A stretch of DNA of 64,000 nucleotides from JANSXG01 sp024743075. GTDB taxonomy: Bacteria; Planctomycetota; Phycisphaerae; Phycisphaerales; UBA1924. Position 1 is the stretch's first letter. Each line of letters opens with the position of its first letter. This document shows positions 1 through 10,419 of this stretch, piece by piece. Both the position numbers and the translations under genes were made by a program. The stretch lies in contig CP159477.1 in NCBI GenBank assembly GCA_042140185.1, positions 2,356,001 to 2,420,000 on the forward strand. The letters run 5' to 3'. A model generated the notes under the pieces. That model saw only the letters and a program-made list of their open reading frames with translations. It was not told the origin of the DNA and searched no databases.

Positions 1-1
1 G

Positions 2-556
2 AAGCTCGGATCGCTGCTGAAGGTCCGCGCATTATCCGCGCCGGGATCTAGCAATTCCCAGGATCCAATACAAGGATTTTTTTCCAATTTTGCCAATGAT
101 TTGCTGCTTCTGGCGGAATCAGAGGCATACTGTTCAGATCGAGTCAAGCGGATCGCACGCCGCCTGCTCGCAGACATCATTCCGGACGCTCACACCACCG
201 GGTCCGCCGTACCCCCAGATCAGGTACCGGACCAACTCTCGCTCTCCTGTGACGACCCGGATGATCGACGGATTGTCAGTGCACTGACTGCGGCACTGAG
301 TCGTGAACTAGGCGGCGATCCCGACCGTCTTATCGCTCAGTGGTGTCGTTGTGTGGAGGCTCTTCGTCGGAACCGTGTCATCTCGAACTCGTCGGCTACG
401 GATCCCGGATCCGCGGGCCGGTCGGATTCTGGCGTGTCTTCGGGACGCGCGGGTGACGACAACTCGAATTCGTCGCGCAATGCGCTCGAGGCGTATCGCA
501 AGCTTCATCGCGAGTTCGGCGGCAACCCGCTGGCCGTGCCTCGCCCCCCCGCCTGA
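2..556 (+). CDS. C-terminal part of an unidentified protein (possibly DNA primase tail), 5' end outside window
   Basis: The reading frame is open from the first bases of the window to the stop at 556, so this is probably the C-terminal part of a gene that starts upstream. The visible part is about 184 residues. It has an alpha-helical, charged first half with a WCRC motif, then a Ser/Gly/Asp-rich linker, and ends in a basic tail (YRKLHREFGGNPLAVPRPP). No catalytic motif is visible. It lies directly upstream of the primary sigma factor in the same orientation; dnaG occupies this place in many bacteria (rpsU-dnaG-rpoD), and primases end in a poorly conserved helicase-binding helical region. The primase assignment is inference from position only. 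A TTG codon at 101 could serve as an internal start if this is instead a short separate gene. Confidence 0.4.
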   Translation, partial: KLGSLLKVRALSAPGSSNSQDPIQGFFSNFANDLLLLAESEAYCSDRVKRIARRLLADIIPDAHTTGSAVPPDQVPDQLSLSCDDPDDRRIVSALTAALSRELGGDPDRLIAQWCRCVEALRRNRVISNSSATDPGSAGRSDSGVSSGRAGDDNSNSSRNALEAYRKLHREFGGNPLAVPRPPA

Positions 557-698
557 GCATCCTCTGCTCAGGCTCATCGGTACCAATTGACCGGGCAAGA
601 TCCCGGAACATCCTGACCCTGCTGCCCTCCCCGCCCACCGGCGCGTACCCCTCTCCTCCTCCCCTGCGGACGCCCGGCGAAACTCGGAGAACTTTGGA

Positions 699-2513
<1,815 letters not shown>

Positions 2514-2540
2514 TCGACAAGCGATCCCGAAACGACACCG

Positions 2541-2572
2541 CCGCCCCGGTCTCCCGGGGCGGCTTTTCGTTG
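2541..2572 (+). terminator. Rho-independent terminator after rpoD
   Basis: Perfect 9-bp stem CCGCCCCGG / CCGGGGCGG with a TCTC loop, followed by CTTTTCGTT. It lies 27 bases after the rpoD stop and separates rpoD from the RNase R gene. Confidence 0.85.
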
Positions 2573-2711
2573 CCCGGGTGCCGGCCCGATCTGAATCCCT
2601 GTTCATGAAGGTGCCATACACTGTCATGGGCAAACCCGGACGACCCTCGGACGGGCCGCCTTCTTCTCCACCTCCGACTCTCTTCATGCTCGCCACAGCG
2701 AAAGCCACGAA

Positions 2712-5258
2712 ATGCCCAGCAGATACCGCGACCGGCTGATCAAGCACCTCCAGCACGACCGCTACGAACCGTCCACGACCGAGCAACTCGCCGACGACCT
2801 CGGCATCGACCCCGAGGAGCGCGCGGCGTTTATCGAGGCCGTGCACACGCTCAAGGACAACGGCGAACTGGTGTTCGTGGGACGCGAGAACGCGGTGACG
2901 CTTCCGCCGGTGGCATCGGAGATCGTCGGCTCGTTCCGTTCGCACCCCAAGGGCTTCGGGTTCATCCTGCCCGACGATGTGTCACGCGAGGGCGATCTGT
3001 TCGTGCCACCGGGGCAGACGATGGAGGCGCTCAGCGGCGACCGGGTGCGGGCCGAGGTGTACAAGAGCGGACGCCGGCCCGAACCGGGCAAGTCGGCGTA
3101 CGTCGCGCGGGTCACCGAGATTCTGGAGCGCAAGCAGTCAAACTTCACCGGCAACGTCTACAAGGACAAAGGCCTGTGGTGGGCCAACACCGACGGCAAG
3201 GTCCTGCCCGAGCCGGTCGTGCTGCGTGACGCCGAGAGCAAGAACGTGAAGGAAGGCGACAAGGTCGTCTTCGAGATCCTGCATTACCCCGAAGGCGACA
3301 TGTTCGGAGAGGGCGTGGTCACCAAGGTGCTCGGCGAGGCGGGCAAGCCCAACGTGGAGACCGAGGCGGTCATCGCGGCTCACAACCTGCCCGGCGATTT
3401 CACAGACGAGGTCATGGCGGAGGCTCGCGAGATCACCCGTGCCTTCGATCGCGAACTGGAGCCCTACCTCGACGGCGAGAAGACCTTCGACCGCACCGAA
3501 CGCTATGACCTGCGCGACGCGTTCATCTGCACGATCGACCCGCCCGACGCCAAGGACTACGACGACGCGATCAGCATCGAGCGGATGGACAAGATCACCG
3601 GCGGTGGCCCGGGCTGGCGATTGGGCGTGCACATCGCCGATGTGGCGAACTTTGTGACGCAGGGCAGCGCGATCGACGAAGAAGCCGCCGAACGCGGCAA
3701 CAGTTGTTACCTGCCCCGGCTGGTCATCCCGATGCTCCCGGAGATCCTGTCCAACGGCATCTGCTCGCTGAGCGAGGGCGTGCCCCGGTACTGCAAGAGC
3801 GTGTTCATCGACTACGACGACGAGGGGCGGGTGCGCGGGCAGTCGTTCGCGGCGACGGTGATCGACTCGGCGAAGCGCATGACCTACCTCGAGGCGCAGG
3901 CACTCATCGACGGCAATCCGGAAGAGGCCCGCAAGCACGCCAAAACCGACACCGAGTACAGCGACAAACTCGTCCGCACGGTCAAGGAGATGAACACGCT
4001 GGCCCGTCGGATCTGGCGCCGTCGTCACGAGGCGGGCATGATCCACCTCGATCTGCCCGAAGTCGAACTGCTCTACGACGACGAAGGGCACATGATCGAC
4101 GCGGAGCCCGAGGACGACGCCTACACGCACACGATCATCGAGATGTTCATGGTCGAAGCGAACGAGGCGCTGGCGCGGCTGTTCGAGGACCTGAACATCC
4201 CGATCCTCCGCCGCGTGCACCCCGAGCCGGTGCCGGGCCAGCAGGAGAACCTGCGCGAATTCGTAAAGGTCGCCGGCTACCGGATCCCCAAGACGCCGAC
4301 GCGCGAGGACCTGCAGTCGCTGCTCGACGCGACCAAGGGCAGCCCGGCGGCGCCGGCGGTGCACATGGCGGTGCTGCGGACGTTGACGCGCGCCGAATAC
4401 TCGCCGGCTCTCATCGGTCACTTCGCGCTGGCGTCGGGCGGCTATGCGCACTTCACCAGCCCGATCCGTCGCTACCCGGACCTGACCGTTCACCGCTCGC
4501 TGACGAAATATCTCGAGCTGACCGCCAACGGCACGAAGACGCCGAAAGGCGACAAGGAACGCGATGCGCTGGCGAAGAAGCTGCGCGAATCCGAGGCCTG
4601 CCCGGACGAAGCCACGCTCAAGCAGATCGCGGCGGTGTGCAACCGCACCGAAGAACGAGCGACCGGGGCCGAACGCGAGTTGCGTCAGTTCCTGGTGCTG
4701 CAGTTCCTCGAGCGCGAGCACCTGGGCGACTCGATGCCGGGCGTGGTCACGGGTGTGTCGCCAGCCGGTGTGTTCGTGCGACTCGACAAGTACCTCGCCG
4801 AGGGCATGTGCAAGACGGTCGACCTGCCGGTCGGCTCCGACGACACGAAGAAGGGCGGGAAGAACCCGTACAAGAAGGCGCTCTGGCGGATCGACCAGAA
4901 GAGCGGCGCGCTGGTGGAGATCAACTCCGGTCGCTCGTTCGCGATGGGCGACCGCGTCGAAGTGACGATCGCCGAGGTGAACCTCGCGACGCGCCAGCTC
5001 GATCTGCTTATCACCGACGGCTCGAAGCGCGATGTCGGCAAGATCAAGAAGATCAGCGCGAACAAGCGCGACTACGCCGGTCTGCACGGCGACGCGTCGT
5101 CACCCGAAGGACTCGCGGCGGGTCTGAAGCTCGGCGAGGTCGAGCCGATGAAGCCCAGGAAGACCGGTGCGGAGAAGCGGGCTCAGCGCAGCAAGTCTCG
5201 CGACAAGCGCAAAAGCGACTTCCGCGACAAGAAGAAGGATAAGGGCAAGCGCCAGTAA
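2712..5258 (+). CDS. rnr: Ribonuclease R (RNase II/RNB family 3'-5' exoribonuclease)
   Basis: Processive 3'-5' exoribonuclease for structured RNA, cytoplasmic. The 848-residue protein shows the RNase R order: an N-terminal winged-helix-like segment (about 1-70), cold-shock/OB domains (about 75-240), the RNB catalytic domain, a C-terminal S1 domain (about 674-770) and a Lys-rich tail. The RNB metal-binding block DPPDAKDYDDAIS lies at about 275-287; the family form is DPxDAxDFDDA, so the Tyr is a conservative change. HFTSPIRRYPDL, a late RNB signature, is also present. The length matches RNase R (about 800) rather than RNase II (about 640). The ATG has only a weak ribosome-binding site. The gene is transcribed separately from rpoD, which ends in its own terminator. 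Confidence 0.95.
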   Translation: MPSRYRDRLIKHLQHDRYEPSTTEQLADDLGIDPEERAAFIEAVHTLKDNGELVFVGRENAVTLPPVASEIVGSFRSHPKGFGFILPDDVSREGDLFVPPGQTMEALSGDRVRAEVYKSGRRPEPGKSAYVARVTEILERKQSNFTGNVYKDKGLWWANTDGKVLPEPVVLRDAESKNVKEGDKVVFEILHYPEGDMFGEGVVTKVLGEAGKPNVETEAVIAAHNLPGDFTDEVMAEAREITRAFDRELEPYLDGEKTFDRTERYDLRDAFICTIDPPDAKDYDDAISIERMDKITGGGPGWRLGVHIADVANFVTQGSAIDEEAAERGNSCYLPRLVIPMLPEILSNGICSLSEGVPRYCKSVFIDYDDEGRVRGQSFAATVIDSAKRMTYLEAQALIDGNPEEARKHAKTDTEYSDKLVRTVKEMNTLARRIWRRRHEAGMIHLDLPEVELLYDDEGHMIDAEPEDDAYTHTIIEMFMVEANEALARLFEDLNIPILRRVHPEPVPGQQENLREFVKVAGYRIPKTPTREDLQSLLDATKGSPAAPAVHMAVLRTLTRAEYSPALIGHFALASGGYAHFTSPIRRYPDLTVHRSLTKYLELTANGTKTPKGDKERDALAKKLRESEACPDEATLKQIAAVCNRTEERATGAERELRQFLVLQFLEREHLGDSMPGVVTGVSPAGVFVRLDKYLAEGMCKTVDLPVGSDDTKKGGKNPYKKALWRIDQKSGALVEINSGRSFAMGDRVEVTIAEVNLATRQLDLLITDGSKRDVGKIKKISANKRDYAGLHGDASSPEGLAAGLKLGEVEPMKPRKTGAEKRAQRSKSRDKRKSDFRDKKKDKGKRQ

Positions 5259-5267
5259 GGCCGCCGG

Positions 5268-6341
5268 TCAGTCGGCATCGGTCTGTACGCGGAACGCGTA
5301 GACCCGTTGGGCCTTCCCGTCGGACGCGAAGCCGTCGTTGACCGTTACGAGGACCAAGCGTCCGCCGCGAAGGTCTGCGATCTCGGGGCCGATCGCGAGT
5401 CCGGAGGCGCGGCCGAACGGCCCATCGACCAGATCGGACAGCGTGCCGATCGCTCGCTTCGTGAGCAGCGGGTACTGCAGTTCCGAGCGACGCTCTTCGC
5501 CGTCAATCAGGAAGAGCCGCGCGATCTGCGCTGACCCCGTTGATCGCTCGATGGCGAATACCGGCAGGTCGTCGCGCCAGTCGGCGCCGGGGACGGTGCT
5601 GAGACCGACAACCGCGCCGAAGTCCTCGCCGTCCACGCCGTAGCGGTCGGGCGCGTAGAAGCGCGTCCGGACGGGCTCCTCGTACTCGACGCGCCAGACA
5701 AGCACGCGCGTGAGACCGGGCGCGCCCAGTTCATCGACGCTCAGCGGACTGCTCATGGCACCCCAGAGCTCGTCGCCCGCGCGGGCGGGAACGATGGCGA
5801 GGGCCTTGATCGCGTCGTCAAACCGATAGTGGGCGCGGACATCCGCCGGCAGAGCGAGGTCGCGAGCGGTGTCGCTGCGGAGGTTCTCGAGCAGGACGGT
5901 CGGCTCGCGCTCGAGCGCCCAGACCCGCTGGTGGCTCGCGGCAGCGCTCCGTCGAATCGTCACCGCCTCGGCGTCTTCGGCGTCCCCGGGAACGGGCCAT
6001 TCCCGTCCCAGCCACGCGTCAAAGCTCCCCGCCACCCATGCGTCGGACCCGCTTTCCGGCCTCGGGTCGAAACTGGTGCGCAGGGTGTAGGCGACCGGAT
6101 CGGGCTGGCGATTGCTCACCACAAGCCAAGCCCGGGCGACCGGGTCATAGGCGATGTCGCTGAACCCGCCAACGGGGTTGCCGGTCATCGGGTGGGTCCT
6201 ACTGACCTCAGCGACGCCGAGCAGTTCGATCGCCACAGGGCCGTCGAACGGGTTCGCGCCAGGACTTGAGCAAGCGCCGTTCACCAGCCCGATAACCACA
6301 GCACTGAGAACGCCTATATATTTATAGATTATTTGGCTCAC
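5268..6341 (-). CDS. Putative lipoprotein, esterase-like activity of phytase family
   Basis: A 357-residue protein with a hydrophobic N terminus ending at Cys24 (VNGAC); the Asn at -3 makes the lipobox non-canonical. The body has FSDIAYDPVARAWLVVSNR, a later DAEAVTIRR, and GRASGLAIGPEIADLRGGRLVLVTVNDG. This pattern fits the phytase-like beta-propeller family (esterase-like activity of phytase), whose members are secreted or lipid-anchored. The family name does not fix the substrate, so phosphatase or esterase activity is unproven here. It converges with rnr (9 bases between ends) and is followed upstream by the divergently starting secretin operon beyond the next minus-strand gene. The start gives a proper signal sequence. 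Confidence 0.6.
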   Translation of the reverse strand: MSQIIYKYIGVLSAVVIGLVNGACSSPGANPFDGPVAIELLGVAEVSRTHPMTGNPVGGFSDIAYDPVARAWLVVSNRQPDPVAYTLRTSFDPRPESGSDAWVAGSFDAWLGREWPVPGDAEDAEAVTIRRSAAASHQRVWALEREPTVLLENLRSDTARDLALPADVRAHYRFDDAIKALAIVPARAGDELWGAMSSPLSVDELGAPGLTRVLVWRVEYEEPVRTRFYAPDRYGVDGEDFGAVVGLSTVPGADWRDDLPVFAIERSTGSAQIARLFLIDGEERRSELQYPLLTKRAIGTLSDLVDGPFGRASGLAIGPEIADLRGGRLVLVTVNDGFASDGKAQRVYAFRVQTDAD

Positions 6342-6357
6342 GGTCCGCCCCCGAAAC

Positions 6358-7452
6358 TCACTCGCTACTCGCGGCTCGCAGGCCGCACTGCCACGGAAAA
6401 CCGGCCGGGATCGACTCCGGACGATCGTTCAGCCACCCGACGAGCCACTCGAACGCGTCGACGAGGCGAGGACCAGGGCGGTTGAACATCTGGTTGCCGT
6501 CCACGATAGCAACATTGTCGCGCTGCACTGCCTGAAGTGCGCTAAACCACGGCTGAGAAAGGAGTTTGTGGGCTTCGGCCCGGGCCTGCTCAAGGGTCAG
6601 ACCGCACGGACAAATGATGACCCGCTCCCACCCGCCCGCACCTGATTCGGTCGCTCGCTCGACGGCTTCGATCGCTTCGATCGGAACCTGCACGCTCTTG
6701 CCGGCTTTGCGATACGCCTGCTGCGGGCCGATTCCCTGCCCTGAACCCGGGACCGGCTCGGTGGGGTTGAGCGGGTGGCTGCCCCCGGCCCGCTCGATGA
6801 GTTGCGGGGTCCAGTGCCCGGCGCAGAAGACCGGGTCGGTCCATTCGAGAAACAGAACGGTCTGGATCGGGCCGAAGGTCGTGACGAAGTCACAGGCCCG
6901 GTAGTAGCGCTCGCGGAGCTCGACGAGGACCCGTTCGGCGCGATCGGTCAGTCCCAGCGCCGCGCCGACAGTCAGGATGTCGTCGAAAACAGCCTCGAAC
7001 GTGTCGGGGTTCAGGGAGACGACCTCGGGCTCGCTGCCGGTCTCTTCGGCGATCTGGCGTGCAGCGCCGCGGACGGTGTTCAAGTCGATCGAGCAGACTT
7101 CGCAAAGATCCTGTGTGAGGATCAGGTCGGGGCGGAGTTCACGCAGCCGCTCGGTGTCGAGGTGGTACAAACTCGCGGCATCGTCGCCGGCGAGGGCCTC
7201 GCAGACCTGACGGTCCACTTCGCGAGACGCGTTCGGCGATGAAGGCTCGTAATTGGTTTTCTGACCGGTGAGCACGGGGATGTGCTCCAGTCCGGCCGGC
7301 CAGTCGCACTCGTGTGATCGGCCGACCAGGCGGTCTTGTGCGCCGAGCAGGCCCACGATCTCCGTCGCGGAGGGGAGCAGACTGACCACGCGCCGCGGTG
7401 CCGGAGGGCTCTTTGGGAGGGGAGAATTCGATGGTTCAGAATGGTCGTTCAT
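6358..7452 (-). CDS. Cobalamin-binding / periplasmic-binding-like protein (BtuF-type fold)
   Basis: The 364-residue protein starts its conserved core at RRVVSLLPSATEIVGLLG (about 21) and continues with RLVGRSHECDWPAG, LRPDLILTQDLCEVCSID and FCAGHWTPQLIERAGG. These are the signatures of the stand-alone cobalamin-binding subgroup of the helical-backbone metal-receptor superfamily (BtuF relatives). No signal peptide is visible, which is usual for this subgroup and argues against a classical ABC-transporter receptor. No permease or ATPase gene is adjacent. The Cys-rich DLCEVC segment could bind a metal or haem; this is inference. Its start region faces the T2SS operon divergently, leaving about 165 bp between the start codons for both promoters. 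Confidence 0.7.
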   Translation of the reverse strand: MNDHSEPSNSPLPKSPPAPRRVVSLLPSATEIVGLLGAQDRLVGRSHECDWPAGLEHIPVLTGQKTNYEPSSPNASREVDRQVCEALAGDDAASLYHLDTERLRELRPDLILTQDLCEVCSIDLNTVRGAARQIAEETGSEPEVVSLNPDTFEAVFDDILTVGAALGLTDRAERVLVELRERYYRACDFVTTFGPIQTVLFLEWTDPVFCAGHWTPQLIERAGGSHPLNPTEPVPGSGQGIGPQQAYRKAGKSVQVPIEAIEAVERATESGAGGWERVIICPCGLTLEQARAEAHKLLSQPWFSALQAVQRDNVAIVDGNQMFNRPGPRLVDAFEWLVGWLNDRPESIPAGFPWQCGLRAASSE

Positions 7453-7605
7453 CGCCCGGGCATGCTAGGGCGTCGGGACGCGGACGGTTCGGGTCGAATT
7501 CCGGCGTGCTGGGCAGGTTTTTGCCGATGCTCGCTGTTTCGCGAGGCCGCGCGAATGCGGGTATCGTGCGGACCGGCAAGGCCGGGCGGGAGCGTCCCGG
7601 CGAGC

Positions 7606-7611
7606 AAGGAG
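7606..7611 (+). promoter_or_regulatory. Ribosome-binding site fixing the gspD start
   Basis: AAGGAG lies 5 bases before the ATG at 7617. The frame is open further upstream, but that extension overlaps the divergent gene starting at 7452, has no such site, and would bury the signal peptide. Confidence 0.7.
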
Positions 7612-7616
7612 TGCGA

Positions 7617-10412
7617 ATGCTGAAGATGACGGATTCATCGCCCCGGATCTCCAATCGGCCCATGCGCAGCTCTCTGCTGCTCGCGGCCATCGCGGGCACG
7701 CTGTGCTCGGCGTCCCTCGCACCGGCCCAGGAGCGCCCGCCCCGGTCGGAAGCCGAGGTCGAGGCCGACGCGACACGGCGCATGCAGGAGTATGACGATC
7801 GTCAGCGGATGCAGTATCTCGAGCGCAAGCGGATGCTCGATAACCTCAAAGCGCTCGACCCCGCCACGCTCACCCCCGCCCAGCAGCGTCAAATGGAAAC
7901 GCTGCAGAGGGCGGTCACGGAAATGGAGCGGGCCGGTATCGGGACCGAGCCGGAGACGGGCGGCCTCGAAGTCCGCGAGGGTGGTGCGATGGGGTTCCGG
8001 GTCGAGAACCCGGACGAGATGATCAATCTGGACTTCACCGAGCCCGTCGCCCTCTCGGCGTTCGTGGATTTCATCGCACGCACGCTTCAGGTCAACATCA
8101 CGATCGCCGGCGGCGTGCCGGACGATCCGATCACCTTCAAGGCCCCCGTTGAGATCCGCGCCGGCGACCTGCCGATCCTGCTGGCGACGCTGCTCGGCGA
8201 CCGTCAGGCGGCGCTGGTGCGCGGCGAACTGGGCTGGTACCGCGTGGTCCCGGCCGGCCAGGGGCAGGTACCGGTGGAGGTCGGTGGCGACGGTCTGGCG
8301 ACCACGCGCATCATCGAAACGCCGATGATCCGGCCGTCTTCGCTGCAACAGGTGATCGCTGACACCTTCTCGAACACGATCAAGTTCACTCCGGTTGACG
8401 AACTCGGCGTAGCGGTGCTGACGGGCGGGGCTGCCCAGTTGGGTCAGGCCGAGCGGTTCATCGCGCGGATCGTTGAGGAGCGCGCAGCGCAGAAGCTGCA
8501 TCGGATCCCGATCGTGAACGTGTCAGCGGATTTCGCTCGCCAGCGCATCATCGAACTCGACGGCGTGGTCAACCAAACCGCGACAACGCGCCCGGGCCAG
8601 TCGAATCCTCCGCAGTCCGGGGGCCTGACGAGCCTCGGCTCGTTCCTCTATGTGGACGCCGGCAACGCCCTCCTGTTTCGCGGCAGCGAGCGCGACTTCG
8701 AGCAAGTCAAGGAGCTCGCGGGCGTTGTGGACATCGTTTCGCCGCTGGTGGCCAAGCGGTACGTCGCGGGCTCTCTGACCATGCAGGTTGCCAAGGCCGG
8801 CGAGCAGCTCGGCCTCGGCACGCTCGCGAGTTCCGACGAGGGTGCATCGCAGTTCACCGCGGGCGGGGCGAACGCCCGGAACGCGGGGCTCACCGCCCAG
8901 ACCACGCCGTCGCAGTTCGGCAGTTCGCGGTTCGTGATCGATCAGAACACCGGCTCGTTTGTCTATCACGGAACACCGGAGCAGCAGGAGCGCGTGCAGG
9001 AACTCGTCGACGACTTCCGCGAGCAGGCGATCGACACCGGCGTGGAGATTCGGATCTACAAGCTGACCTACGCCTCGGCCGGCGGCGACGGCGAAAGCGG
9101 CTCCGGCAGCGGGTCCGGGGGTGGTTCCGGGAGCGGCGGCGGCGGCCTCTCGCTGGGCAGCCAGAACGCCACGCAGCCGACGGGCCCCGGCGTCGCGGAA
9201 TTGCTCGAGGCTCTGATCAACAACGAAGATGAACAGGCGACCGGCCGCTTCCTGCCCGGAGGAGGCGGCGGCCAAGCCAGCGTCGTCAACACCGACGTCA
9301 TCAACGACATCCTTGCCGCCCCCGAGCCGGACATGCAGCAGCTCGACCAGGCCCTCGCATCCGACGGCGGCGGCGGGACGCGTCTGTCGGCGACCTCCGA
9401 CAACACGCGGATCGTGGCAGATTCGGCGCGGAACCAGCTCATCATCCGCGCACCGGTCCGCGTGCACGAGCAGCTGGCGGAGATCATCGAGAAGCTGGAC
9501 CAGCCCCGGCGCCAGGTGCTGGTGGAGGTACAGATCGTCTCGCTGACGACGACCGACGACTTCAACTTCGCGACCGATGTGCAGATCAACGCGGGTGATT
9601 TTTCGTTCCTGAGCGCGCTGGGCGTCACGACCCCCGGCGCGAGCATCACCACGCCCGTCGGCGTGGGCGCCGCGTCCGGTTCCGGCCTGACCTCCGCGGT
9701 GATCCGCAGCGACTTCGTGCCGATCGCGATCAACGCGCTGCAGAGCGTCGGCGACGCGCGAATCGTCTCGACGCCGCAGATCCTGGTGAACGACAACCAG
9801 GAGGGCAACATCCAATCCGTCCGCGAGGAGCCGACCGAGGTCACGAACCAGACCGCAGGCGCGCCGACGACGACCAGCCAGGGGCCGTCGGTGGAAGCCG
9901 GTACGGAACTAATCGTCCGCCCTCAGATCGCCGGAGACAACTCGGTCTCCCTGAACTTCGCGATCGAGGTATCCTCGTTCGATACATCGGCGCGTCGCGG
10001 CAACCTGACGCCCCCGAAGCAGACCGAGTCGTACAACAGCGTGGTTTCCGTCCCCTCGAACAGCACGATCATCGTCGGTGGCTTCCGCTTCGAGGAGATT
10101 TCCGAATCGATCGACAAAATCCCGCTGCTGGGCGACATCCCGCTGCTCGGGGAGTTCTTCAGGTCGACGACCAAACGCGACCAGTCACGCGTGATTTATG
10201 TGTTCATCACGCCAACCGTGATCTCGGAGACCGGCCAGCGCGACCTGCGTCTGCTGACCGACGGCCCGCTCCGCGAGGCCGAGGTCGGCGACGGCCGCTA
10301 CCAACTCGAGCCGGCGCACATCCCGCTGAGCTCGATCCGCCTCGACGACATCCGCCCGGATCTCATCGAAGCCGGTGTGCTCCCGTCGTCCATCGGATCG
10401 GGAACGGACTAA
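7617..10412 (+). CDS. gspD: Type II secretion system secretin GspD
   Basis: Outer-membrane secretin that forms the T2SS exit channel. From the ATG at 7617 the protein is 931 residues. A signal peptide starts at MRSSLLLAAIAGTLC (about residues 16-38). It is followed by a Gln/Arg-rich helical stretch, an N0-like domain (MINLDFTEPVALSAFVDFIA), N1-N3-type repeats, a Gly/Ser-rich linker at about 489-511, and the C-terminal secretin domain (about 595-875). Secretin signatures include VEVQIVSL, SNSTIIVGGF, IPLLGDIPLLGEFFRS and RVIYVFITPTVI. It is larger than E. coli GspD (about 650) because of the N-terminal helical region and linker. It opens a long operon with the ATPase gene 7 bases downstream. 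Confidence 0.93.
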   Translation: MLKMTDSSPRISNRPMRSSLLLAAIAGTLCSASLAPAQERPPRSEAEVEADATRRMQEYDDRQRMQYLERKRMLDNLKALDPATLTPAQQRQMETLQRAVTEMERAGIGTEPETGGLEVREGGAMGFRVENPDEMINLDFTEPVALSAFVDFIARTLQVNITIAGGVPDDPITFKAPVEIRAGDLPILLATLLGDRQAALVRGELGWYRVVPAGQGQVPVEVGGDGLATTRIIETPMIRPSSLQQVIADTFSNTIKFTPVDELGVAVLTGGAAQLGQAERFIARIVEERAAQKLHRIPIVNVSADFARQRIIELDGVVNQTATTRPGQSNPPQSGGLTSLGSFLYVDAGNALLFRGSERDFEQVKELAGVVDIVSPLVAKRYVAGSLTMQVAKAGEQLGLGTLASSDEGASQFTAGGANARNAGLTAQTTPSQFGSSRFVIDQNTGSFVYHGTPEQQERVQELVDDFREQAIDTGVEIRIYKLTYASAGGDGESGSGSGSGGGSGSGGGGLSLGSQNATQPTGPGVAELLEALINNEDEQATGRFLPGGGGGQASVVNTDVINDILAAPEPDMQQLDQALASDGGGGTRLSATSDNTRIVADSARNQLIIRAPVRVHEQLAEIIEKLDQPRRQVLVEVQIVSLTTTDDFNFATDVQINAGDFSFLSALGVTTPGASITTPVGVGAASGSGLTSAVIRSDFVPIAINALQSVGDARIVSTPQILVNDNQEGNIQSVREEPTEVTNQTAGAPTTTSQGPSVEAGTELIVRPQIAGDNSVSLNFAIEVSSFDTSARRGNLTPPKQTESYNSVVSVPSNSTIIVGGFRFEEISESIDKIPLLGDIPLLGEFFRSTTKRDQSRVIYVFITPTVISETGQRDLRLLTDGPLREAEVGDGRYQLEPAHIPLSSIRLDDIRPDLIEAGVLPSSIGSGTD

Positions 10413-10419
10413 TCCAGGC

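Noticed and set aside
3138..5087. A 649-residue open frame antisense to the RNase R gene
   Set aside because: Opposite-strand shadow of a complete RNase R gene; Arg/His/Val-rich low-information sequence with no motif.
9083..9150. Gly/Ser-rich repeat in gspD as a possible unstable tandem repeat
   Set aside because: Codons vary along the tract and the frame is open; it reads as a flexible linker in the secretin.
8523..9815. Long antisense frame over gspD
   Set aside because: Same cause; no ribosome site or motif, while the gspD frame is continuous.
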